From positions 1,736,001 to 1,800,000 of the forward strand of contig CAVSMF010000001.1 in assembly GCA_963728975.1 (NCBI GenBank): DNA of 64,000 nucleotides, in the 5' to 3' direction. The notes under the pieces are model-generated. The model ran no database searches and was not told the DNA's origin. It saw nothing but the letters and a program-made list of their open reading frames with translations. Shown one piece after another: positions 1 through 7,506 of the stretch (position 1 is the stretch's first letter; every line of letters begins with the position of its first letter). Source of the DNA: DATFCK01 sp963728975. Lineage in GTDB: Bacteria > Verrucomicrobiota > Verrucomicrobiia > Chthoniobacterales > UBA10450. The translations under genes and the position numbers were made by a program.

Positions 1-2159
1 CAAAAATCGTCGCCGAAAACGGTTCGTATCGGCAGGGCATGATTTCCGCCTTCCTCCCGGTGAGCAAGGTTGCGGAGCTGGCCCGTGTTCCCGGGGTGCT
101 CTCGATGTCGCTTACGCGGCGTCCCAGAAAGAATGTAGGCGCAACCACTTCTGGCGGAGTCTTTGTTATCCATTCGGATGTCCTGAATGCCATGGGACTT
201 GACGGAACCGGAGAAACCGTCGGCGTTTTATCCGATAGCTACAATACGGCGGAGGTCGATGTTTTTGGCGATCCGCTGACGATTCACGCCGCCGACGATG
301 TGGCGAGCGGAGATCTTCCGGGCATGGGCAATTCAGAAAACCCCAACCCAGTGGTGGTGCTGGAGGATTATCCTTCCGCTCCCGACGATCCGACGATCGA
401 CGAAGGGCGGGCCATGCTCCAGATCGTTCACGATGTCGCTCCGAAAGCGAATCTGGCGTTCGCCACCGCTTTTGTCAGCAAGGTCGACTTTGCCAACAAC
501 ATCCGCCGGCTTCGCACCGAGGCGAACTGCGACGTGATTGTCGATGACGTCATTTACACTGAAGAACCGATGTTTTCCGACGGCATCATTGCCCAGGCGG
601 TTGATGACGTCGTCACCAGCACGACTTTGTCCGGACCCCAAAGCGCCTATTTTTCTTCCGCGGGAAACTTTGAAGGCGGCGGCTACATTTCCGATTTCAA
701 TCCGGTCTCGGATACGGCGGCTCGGGCCGGTTTGCCCAACCAAAATCTAAAGCTCGACCAGGTTCCGGCGGATCTCACCTCGGGTGGATTTCACAATTTC
801 AATCCCGACCCGGCCGGTCCGGTTGATATTTCCCAACGGTTTCTTGTCGATGCGGATGACGAAGTGGAGTTCGATCTGCAATGGAACGATCCTTTCGATA
901 TCCCCGGCGGAATCACTACCGATTACAACATCCTGATCTTTGACGCAGACGGAAATTTCCTCACCGATTTTTCCGGCACCTCGGACAATTTTATGACTGA
1001 GGAAGCGATCGAGGATGTTTATCTGGAGAACCCTGGAGACGCGGCAAATTATCAGATCGCCATCAGTCGCTCCGGGAATGTTCCGGCTACACCGGTGGCG
1101 GGGAAAATTCGCTATCTGGCGATCGACAACTTTGGCGGAATCGGCGCGGAAGAATATTATCAGCCCAAAGCGCCGGCAACCTTTGGGCATTGCTGCGCCC
1201 GGGGAGCGATCGGCACCGCCGCTTATGTCTACACCGATTTTCCTTCCAACCCGGTAGCGCCCCCGTTCGAGCCATTCATCGAGGACTTCAGTTCAGCGGG
1301 GCCTTGCCCGATTGATTTCGATGCCGCCGGCAATCGCCTGGCCCAATCGGAAGTCCGGTTGAAGCCCGACATTGCCGCTCCCGACGGCGGTAATACCACA
1401 TTTTTCGGAGACGATTACGAAGGCGACGGTTTCCCCAATTTTTTCGGGACGAGCGCAGCGGCTCCGCATGCAGCCGGTTTAGCTGCTTTGCTCTTGCAAA
1501 AGGCGGGCGGTCCGGCCTCCCTGACCATGGCCCAAATGAAAAGCGCTTTGCAAGCGGGCGTTTCCCTTTCGCACGACCTTGATCCGTTCGTGAGTTCGGC
1601 CACGGCAACTGGCGGCCGGGGTAAGGGGAAAAAGAAGAAAAAACGCTTGAGCGGCTCCACCGTTACCGTCACCGGCACCGGAAACGACAGCAACGCTTCT
1701 TCCCGCGATACCAATTTTTTCACCATCACTTTCGCTACGACCAAGCGAAAGGAGACGCTCAGCTCGATTACGATCGATCTGACCGATGCTTACCTGAAAT
1801 TCGACACCACTTCGGATCTAGGCTTTCCGCTGACCCTCGGCAGGCTGGTCAACATCACTCCTGACGACATCATAACGTCAATCGTTCGCCCGGGGCTGGA
1901 CACGATCCCGTCGATCACCCTCTTTTTCCGTAACGGCGCGTTCACTCCCGGCACGTCGGTTTCGTTTGGCATCGATCGCGACTTCATTGGCGACGGCGGC
2001 GGAAACAACGGTGATTATCTGGAAGGCGGAGTCGTGACCGCCACTACCAGGAAAAAGTCGCTCAGCGGCACCTTCGTGAATAATTATGGTTTTGGCTTTA
2101 GCATTGCCGACGGCTTCGGATTGATCGACGGAGAAAAGGCGGCGCAGCAAATCCATTAA
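1..2159 (+). CDS. S8-like subtilisin-fold serine peptidase, 5' truncated
   Basis: The frame is open from the window edge (first full codon at base 3), so the gene begins upstream and the ATG at 39 is internal. The Ser nucleophile motif GTSAAAPHAAGLAALLL lies near residues 470-490 of the visible part. The Asp-region motif GETVGVLSDSYN comes early. Where classical subtilases have HGTH this protein reads DEGRAMLQIVHDVAP, so a Glu stands in the His position, as in sedolisins. A middle insert resembles a pre-peptidase or jelly-roll domain, and after a lysine-rich stretch (KGKKKKKR) the C-terminus looks like a beta-sandwich. It is probably secreted, but the signal peptide would lie outside the window. 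Substrate unknown. Confidence 0.8.
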   Translation, partial: KIVAENGSYRQGMISAFLPVSKVAELARVPGVLSMSLTRRPRKNVGATTSGGVFVIHSDVLNAMGLDGTGETVGVLSDSYNTAEVDVFGDPLTIHAADDVASGDLPGMGNSENPNPVVVLEDYPSAPDDPTIDEGRAMLQIVHDVAPKANLAFATAFVSKVDFANNIRRLRTEANCDVIVDDVIYTEEPMFSDGIIAQAVDDVVTSTTLSGPQSAYFSSAGNFEGGGYISDFNPVSDTAARAGLPNQNLKLDQVPADLTSGGFHNFNPDPAGPVDISQRFLVDADDEVEFDLQWNDPFDIPGGITTDYNILIFDADGNFLTDFSGTSDNFMTEEAIEDVYLENPGDAANYQIAISRSGNVPATPVAGKIRYLAIDNFGGIGAEEYYQPKAPATFGHCCARGAIGTAAYVYTDFPSNPVAPPFEPFIEDFSSAGPCPIDFDAAGNRLAQSEVRLKPDIAAPDGGNTTFFGDDYEGDGFPNFFGTSAAAPHAAGLAALLLQKAGGPASLTMAQMKSALQAGVSLSHDLDPFVSSATATGGRGKGKKKKKRLSGSTVTVTGTGNDSNASSRDTNFFTITFATTKRKETLSSITIDLTDAYLKFDTTSDLGFPLTLGRLVNITPDDIITSIVRPGLDTIPSITLFFRNGAFTPGTSVSFGIDRDFIGDGGGNNGDYLEGGVVTATTRKKSLSGTFVNNYGFGFSIADGFGLIDGEKAAQQIH

Positions 2160-2283
2160 CCAGCGCTCGCGCTCATTCGCTCTCGAACCGGGTACCGCCG
2201 TTTCCTGGTTCCGATGAAATCAGAAGCCGGCCGGGGAGATTGGTCCCGACCGCCGAGCTCGCCCCAACCCGTCGTCAGACAGT

Positions 2284-3216
2284 TTAGGGCAGCGAAAAAT
2301 AATCCGGGCCCTGGTAATTGCCGTCGACGGTTTTGACGATCTGCATCAGCACGTCGTTCACCAGCGTGCTCGCGCCGAAACGGAACAGGTCGGGAGTCAA
2401 CCAATCGTCTCCCAAAGTCTCTTTCACCATCACCAGGTAAGCCAGGGCCTGCTTGGCTGTGCGAATGCCACCCGCCGGTTTCATGCCGATGCGAATTCCC
2501 GTCTCGTAAAAATAATCCCGGATCGCTTCCAGCATGACCAATGTCACCGGCATCGTCGCAGCCGGCGAAATTTTCCCGGTCGATGTCTTGATGAAATCAG
2601 CGCCGGCTCGCATGGCAATTTCGCTCGCTAACCGAACATTGTCATAAGTCTGGAGCTCGCCCGTCTCGAGAATGACCTTTAAGTGCGCCCCGCCGCATGC
2701 CTCTTTAGTGGCCGCGATTTCGTCAAACACGCCCCCGTGATCGCCGGCCAGGAACGCTCCGCGGGCGATCACCATGTCGATCTCGTCCGCGCCGTTCCGG
2801 GCGGCGGTCCGGACTTCTTCCAATTTCAGTTTCAACGGCATCAGCCCGGTGGGGAACGCGGTTGCGACCGACGCCACTTTCACTCCGGAATTGCCCAGAA
2901 ACTTTTTGGCTGCGCGGACCAGGGTGGAATAAACGCAGACCGCGGCGCAGGATGGCACCGCATAACGCGGATCCAACGGCTGCATCGCTTTGCGGCAGAC
3001 GAAAGCAATTTTGCCGGGGGTGTCCTTACCCTCCAGCGTGGTCAGATCCATCATCGACAGGGCAAGCTTGAGTCCCTCCAGTTTTGCCGATGTTTTGATG
3101 CTACGCTTGCCGAACGCCGCTGCCCGCTCTTCCACCATGATCTGGTCCACGGTCGGCGCTCGCCATTCCGCCGGCGCGGTGGCGATCCGACGATTTGGAT
3201 GGGCAACGGTTTTCAT
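2284..3216 (-). CDS. deoC: Deoxyribose-phosphate aldolase
   Basis: This class I aldolase interconverts 2-deoxy-D-ribose 5-phosphate with glyceraldehyde 3-phosphate and acetaldehyde in deoxynucleoside catabolism. The Schiff-base lysine lies in the family motif DFIKTSTGK, and KVILETG and KPAGGIRT supply further active-site residues. At about 310 residues it belongs to the longer form with an N-terminal extension, unlike the ~220-residue enzymes. I chose the ATG at 3216; a GTG at 3243 would add nine residues. It is monocistronic: the next upstream feature is a heptamer array and tRNA-Arg. The cytosolic role is inferred from the family. Confidence 0.93.
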   Translation of the reverse strand: MKTVAHPNRRIATAPAEWRAPTVDQIMVEERAAAFGKRSIKTSAKLEGLKLALSMMDLTTLEGKDTPGKIAFVCRKAMQPLDPRYAVPSCAAVCVYSTLVRAAKKFLGNSGVKVASVATAFPTGLMPLKLKLEEVRTAARNGADEIDMVIARGAFLAGDHGGVFDEIAATKEACGGAHLKVILETGELQTYDNVRLASEIAMRAGADFIKTSTGKISPAATMPVTLVMLEAIRDYFYETGIRIGMKPAGGIRTAKQALAYLVMVKETLGDDWLTPDLFRFGASTLVNDVLMQIVKTVDGNYQGPDYFSLP

Positions 3217-3304
3217 AATGACTCGCGGAGCAGCCGATGGCACTCGGCCGGCCCAGGATCGCTAGCCTTACCAAATTCGGTTGGGAAAATCAACCAAGAG
3301 CCGA

Positions 3305-3580
3305 TTGAGCGTTGAGCATTGGACATTGAGCGTTGGGCGTTGGGCGTTGAGCGTTGAGCGTTGGAGCGTTGAGCGTTGGGCGTTGAGCGTTGAGCGTTGA
3401 GCGTTGAGCGTTGAGCGTTGAGCGTTGAGCGTTGAGCGTTGAGCGTTGAGCGTTGAGCGTTGAGCGTTGAGCGTTGAGCGTTGAGCGTTGAGCGTTGAGC
3501 GTTGAGCGTTGGGCGTTGAGCGTTGAGCGTTGAGCGTTGAGCGTTGAGCGTTGAGCGTTGAGCGTTGAGCGTTGAGCGTT
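3305..3580. repeat. Heptamer tandem array, about 39 copies of TTGAGCG
   Basis: A nearly uninterrupted array of the 7-bp unit TTGAGCG (complement CGCTCAA). A few units read TTGGGCG or TTGGACA, and there is one irregular join near 3361. Seven is not a multiple of three, so every frame stays open and reads a repeated seven-residue peptide on the minus strand. Those ORFs are artefacts. Shorter runs of the same unit occur at 14539, 20844 and 28253. Confidence 0.95.
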
Positions 3581-3607
3581 GCGATTATAACTCCCTCCTG
3601 TGCGATC

Positions 3608-3681
3608 CGTGCCTGGAGGGATTCGAACCCCCAACCTTCTGATCCGAAGTCAGATGCTCTATCCGGTTGAGCTACAGACAC
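3608..3681 (-). tRNA. tRNA-Arg(UCG)
   Basis: On the minus strand a full cloverleaf folds. The acceptor GTGTCTG pairs with CAGGCAC, the D stem is GCTC/GAGC, the anticodon loop CTTCGGA gives anticodon TCG, and the T loop TTCGAAT is standard. The discriminator is G and CCA is not encoded. It would read CGA arginine codons. Confidence 0.93.
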
Positions 3682-3830
3682 CCGCTTGCAATCTAGATTT
3701 GCAGCAGGTCGATTGCGAATCAAACCGGCGTCGGTTTTGGACGCCGTTTTCGTCTCATGACGGTAGTGCGCCCTAAAGAACCGATGCGCTCGAGCGTTGA
3801 ACCAGGTTCCGGTTGCCCCGGAAAGAAGCT

Positions 3831-4007
3831 TTAGGCAGCCAGAAGTTCGTCGATCTCGTCCAGGACGACGATCAGCTCGCAGCCTGCAACCAGTTTCTCA
3901 AGATCGGTGCAGCCCTTCAACTGCTCATCGTTAAGGACGCGTTCCCAGAAAGTTGAAACAGGAACCTGAGATTCTGAATGCCGGGAGAAGTCGATTATGG
4001 AAGTCAT
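3831..4007 (-). CDS. Small hypothetical protein, 58 aa
   Basis: A 58-residue acidic protein starting MTSIIDFSRHSES and ending in a run of hydrophobic and acidic residues (LIVVLDEIDELLAA). I do not recognise a family. The frame extends upstream to 4106, but that part is made of the GGAGTAAT-type repeat, so the internal ATG at 4007 is the likelier start. It lies between two tRNA genes on the same strand. No strong ribosome binding site is visible, so it may not be a gene. Confidence 0.4.
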   Translation of the reverse strand: MTSIIDFSRHSESQVPVSTFWERVLNDEQLKGCTDLEKLVAGCELIVVLDEIDELLAA

Positions 4008-4051
4008 GGCATTTCCATTTAGCAACCTACGTGCCCAGGAGGACGGCCTGG

Positions 4052-4126
4052 GGTAATGGAGTAACGGAGTAGGGGAGTAATGGAGTAATTGGTTGGGAAG
4101 CAGCACTCCACTACTCCATCACTCCA
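4052..4126. repeat. GGAGTAAT-type degenerate repeat with inverted half
   Basis: Imperfect copies of GGAGTAAT/GGAGTAAC (4052-4093) are followed by the complementary ACTCCA-type units (4104-4126), so the segment can fold back on itself. It sits between the small ORF and tRNA-His. Confidence 0.7.
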
Positions 4127-4137
4127 ACGCTCAGAAG

Positions 4138-4210
4138 GGTGGTCGACGGGACTCGAACCCGCAACAGCCAGAACCACAATCTGGGGCTCTACCATTGAGC
4201 TACGACCACC
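4138..4210 (-). tRNA. tRNA-His(GUG)
   Basis: A minus-strand cloverleaf with acceptor GGTGGTCG/CGACCACC, which includes the extra G-1 to C73 pair expected for tRNA-His. The D stem is GCTC/GAGC, the anticodon stem is CCAGA/TCTGG with loop TTGTGGT (anticodon GTG), and the T loop is TTCGAGT. Confidence 0.95.
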
Positions 4211-4360
4211 GTCGAAGCGTTTAGATTCTAAGATTCGGTGGGCCGATTGCAAAGCCAAAGCGCCTCGGTCCTGGCACGTTCTCCGCTATAAAAATAGCGT
4301 CGTGGTGGAAGCCAGCATTGCAACTGGGCTATGGTGGTTTATTATTCCGCCACTTTGGGC

Positions 4361-6616
4361 ATGAAGAAAATCGGTCTGCTTTTTCTCAGCGGCTTGCTCA
4401 TCCTCTCGTCGTCCGGCCGGCTCGGCGCGCAATCGGATGATCCGAGCGAGACTTTTCTCAAGGCCTACATGACCTCGCAGCAGGGAGAAAAGCTCGAACA
4501 CGACAACCAATTTAAAGCGGCTCTGGCTAAATACCGCTTTGCCGGCAGCCTTTTGGAGCAATTGCGGAAAAATCATGCCGATTGGCAGCCCGCCATCGTC
4601 GAATATCGGGGCCGAAAAGTGGCCGAAAGCATTTTGCGGGTGCAGGATCGCGCTTCGACCGAGCAGGATCTGACCACCGGACCAACGCCGCTGCCTGGGG
4701 CCGCTCCGGTTCTTCCCGAGCAACCCGCCCAACCCGGGCCGACGATCGAGGTGATCAATCCGCGGCCGATTAATCCGATGGTGGCCACCGGACCTAGTCC
4801 GAGAGTGGCACCTGTCCCGGCCGCAACCGCGCCACCAGCTCCAGCCGCGACTCCGGACGAAGCCGCCATCCGCGAGGCCACCAAAAAATTGCAGACCAAA
4901 GTAAACGCCTTGGAAAGCGAACTCGATCAGACCAAAACCCGGTTTGGCTCCATTGAGAAGGAAAAAGACGCCTTAAACAGCCGCTTGCAGGAAACCAATT
5001 CGAAACTGGAGAAAGCTCAAAGCGAGCTGGATAAATCGAAGCAGGCCGAGCAGAAAATTCGCGATCAACTTGCGGGAGCGCAGCAGTCGTTGAAAAAGAC
5101 CGCTTCGAGCGGACAACCCCAGACCAAGGCCGAGCAGGCGTTGCGAGCGGAAATTGCCGACTTGAAGAAGGCCCTGGCAACTGTCGAAAAGGGGCGGACC
5201 GCGGCCGAGAAAGAGCGCGATACCGCAAACATCAAGGCAGCCAAGGCGGAAAAGGCCGTGGCGACCATCACCAAGGAGCGTGATGAAGCGAATGCCAAAG
5301 CGGCAAAGGCGGGTGCTCAGGTGGCCAGTATCACCAAGGAACGCGACAATGCCGTGGCTCAATTAGGCGCGATCAAGGGCAACGAACAGCGGGTGCAGGC
5401 GCTCCTGGCTGAGAACAGCACTCTGAAGCAGAAGCTGGCCGACGCCGAAAAAGCCGTGCACGACCTGAGCGAAGACAAGCCTAAAAAGGAAAAAGAACTG
5501 GCTGACGTGAGAGCGGAGATTATCCAATTGCAGCAGCAACTTGCGGCCAGCCAGAAACAAAACCAGGAAAACGATTCCAAAGTGGCTGTTCTTCGTTCGC
5601 AATTGGACGAAGCGACCCACCAGCTGGAGCACGCCAAGTTAATTGGCGCGACTGCCGAGGAAACCTCCCGTTTGACCAAGGAAAACCAGATCCTGCGCAA
5701 CATCGTGATCCGGGAACGACAGGAGGAAGCGCGGCGCGAACAGGCAAAAAAGCTTATGCTGGCTGAGTTCGGCAAGTTGAAAATCAAGTCGGACGTCTTG
5801 ACCACGCAGATCGAGCTTTTGGCCCAGCCGGTGACCCGATTGACCGACGAAGAACTGGCCTTGCTCCGCCAACCGGTGGTTTCGATTTCGGATAACAATC
5901 CGGCAGTGGTGACGGCGAGCTTTGCCTTTGCCAAAAAAACTTCGGGCCCGTCAACCAACCCTCCTGCTTCCGAGCAAACGGAAAAAACGGCGAGCGGTGA
6001 AACCGGAACTGCGTCGGCCGAGCGGGCATCCAATTTGCCGGCGACTTTTAAGCCTTCCGTTCCGGACGATCTCATCGGCGTCGCCCGGGAAGCGAAGGAG
6101 AATTTTGACCACGGGAAATACCGGACGGCCGAAAGAGAGTATCAGGAGATTCTGACGAAAAGCCCTAACAACCTCTATTCACTTTCCAACCTTGGCGTGG
6201 TCTATTTTCGCACCGGCCGGCTGAAGGCGGCCGAATTGACGTTAAAAAAAGCAGTGGCGATCGCTCCCAAAGATGAATTTTCCCACACCACCCTGGGAAT
6301 CGTCTATTACCGCCAGGCGAAATTCGACGACGCATTGAATGAGCTGACCAAGGCGCTCGGCATCAATCCGAAAAGCGCTACAGCCCATAATTATCTCGGT
6401 ATCACAGCCAGCCAGAAAGGCTGGCAGGAAGCGGCGGAAAAAGAAATGCTCGAAGCAATCAACGACGATCCCGATTACGCCGACGCCCATTTCAATCTGG
6501 CTGTGATTTACGCGACAGCGCAGCCTCCGGCCAAGGAGCTGGCCAAGCGCCATTACGCGCGGGCCACTTCTCTCGGGGCCTTGCCCGATCCCTCGCTCGA
6601 GAAACTGCTTCATTAA
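4361..6616 (+). CDS. Exported coiled-coil and TPR protein
   Basis: A 751-residue protein. It has a signal peptide (MKKIGLLFLSGLLILSSSG... cleaved near GAQ), a Pro/Ala-rich segment around residues 100-165, a long Ala/Lys/Glu coiled coil (about 165-470), a second low-complexity linker, and four to five TPR units in the last 180 residues (for example NLYSLSNLGVVYFRTGRLKA). The start at 4361 was chosen because ten upstream in-frame residues would precede the signal peptide. Such proteins usually scaffold periplasmic or envelope complexes, but the partner is unknown. It is transcribed alone. Confidence 0.85.
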   Translation: MKKIGLLFLSGLLILSSSGRLGAQSDDPSETFLKAYMTSQQGEKLEHDNQFKAALAKYRFAGSLLEQLRKNHADWQPAIVEYRGRKVAESILRVQDRASTEQDLTTGPTPLPGAAPVLPEQPAQPGPTIEVINPRPINPMVATGPSPRVAPVPAATAPPAPAATPDEAAIREATKKLQTKVNALESELDQTKTRFGSIEKEKDALNSRLQETNSKLEKAQSELDKSKQAEQKIRDQLAGAQQSLKKTASSGQPQTKAEQALRAEIADLKKALATVEKGRTAAEKERDTANIKAAKAEKAVATITKERDEANAKAAKAGAQVASITKERDNAVAQLGAIKGNEQRVQALLAENSTLKQKLADAEKAVHDLSEDKPKKEKELADVRAEIIQLQQQLAASQKQNQENDSKVAVLRSQLDEATHQLEHAKLIGATAEETSRLTKENQILRNIVIRERQEEARREQAKKLMLAEFGKLKIKSDVLTTQIELLAQPVTRLTDEELALLRQPVVSISDNNPAVVTASFAFAKKTSGPSTNPPASEQTEKTASGETGTASAERASNLPATFKPSVPDDLIGVAREAKENFDHGKYRTAEREYQEILTKSPNNLYSLSNLGVVYFRTGRLKAAELTLKKAVAIAPKDEFSHTTLGIVYYRQAKFDDALNELTKALGINPKSATAHNYLGITASQKGWQEAAEKEMLEAINDDPDYADAHFNLAVIYATAQPPAKELAKRHYARATSLGALPDPSLEKLLH

Positions 6617-6699
6617 TCCTCCCAATTGCTTCAGGGCGATGATTAAGGCATGAATCCGGCCGGCTCGCTGCGTCCGATGCGCGGCCCGATCGATCGAGA

Positions 6700-7410
6700 G
6701 TGAAGCCGTTCCTCACGGCTAACTGGCGATATCTCGCCATGCTCAACTGCCTGGTTGACCCCGCCATTCTCGCTCCGCTCATTCCGCCGGGGACCGAGCT
6801 CGATTACGAAAATGGCGAAACGTTTTTGAGCGTGGTCGGTTTTCTGTTTCTCGATACCCGTCTCCTCGGCTTTCCGGTTCCGCTCCATCGCGATTTTGAA
6901 GAAGTAAATTTACGGTTTTATGTGCGGAAAAAATCGGCCGACACCTGGCGGCGCGGCGTGGTTTTTATCCGGGAACTGGTTCCGCGCCGGGCCATCTCCA
7001 CGGTGGCGCGGGCATTTTACGGGGAGCGCTATTCCAGCTTGCCCATGAAACACGATATCGAACATACCGATGGCCGGGTGCAGGTGGAATATTCCTGGCG
7101 CCGGGGCCGGAAATGGGAATCGCTCCGGATGCGGGCAAGCGGCCCCGCGCAGAACATCCCGGCTGGCTCGCACGCGGAGTTTATCACGGAACATTACTGG
7201 GGTTATACCGCCACCCGCGAGGGCTGCAGCGAATATCGGGTCGATCATGCCCGCTGGAAAGTTTGGAACGCGGACAGCTTCGAATTTTGCGCTGATGTCG
7301 CGACTCTCTATGGCGAAGAATTTTCGGAAGCGCTGACCCAGCCGCCGCGTTCCGCTTTTATCGCCGAAGGTTCGCCCGTTACCATCGAGCGCAGATCGCT
7401 TCTTCTGTAG
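6700..7410 (+). CDS. DUF2071 (YqjF-like) family protein
   Basis: A 236-residue protein with the YqjF/DUF2071 signature: an opening like FLTANWRYLAMLNCLVDPAILAP, then the PPGTELD segment and the VNLRFYV strand. The fold is acetoacetate-decarboxylase-like, but the biochemical role of the family is not known to me. The start is a GTG, as no in-frame ATG fits upstream. The stop codon TAG lies within the first TGTAG of a dispersed hairpin element, so the repeat abuts or defines the C-terminus. Confidence 0.85.
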   Translation: MKPFLTANWRYLAMLNCLVDPAILAPLIPPGTELDYENGETFLSVVGFLFLDTRLLGFPVPLHRDFEEVNLRFYVRKKSADTWRRGVVFIRELVPRRAISTVARAFYGERYSSLPMKHDIEHTDGRVQVEYSWRRGRKWESLRMRASGPAQNIPAGSHAEFITEHYWGYTATREGCSEYRVDHARWKVWNADSFEFCADVATLYGEEFSEALTQPPRSAFIAEGSPVTIERRSLLL

Positions 7411-7476
7411 GACTTCTTTTGTAGGGCGGCTGTGTCAGCCGCCAACCCTAAAGGCGTCTCACAGAGACGCCCTGCA
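7406..7476. repeat. TGTAG...CTGCA hairpin element
   Basis: TGTAG occurs at 7406 and 7420, followed by hairpin GGCGGCTG-TG-TCAGCCGCC and hairpin GGCGTCTC-ACA-GAGACGCC, then CTGCA. It belongs to the TGTAG/CTACA family and overlaps the DUF2071 stop codon. Confidence 0.75.
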
Positions 7477-7506
7477 ATGTTGCAAGGCTCCAGAGACGCC
7501 CGGCAA

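Noticed and set aside
3305..3580. Possible CRISPR array
   Set aside because: The unit is 7 bp and tandem without spacers; no cas genes are near.
3268..3723. Two overlapping minus-strand ORFs of 114-151 residues with repeated QRSTLNA peptides
   Set aside because: They are read through the heptamer array, which is open in all frames, and one also crosses tRNA-Arg. No protein family or start signal supports them.
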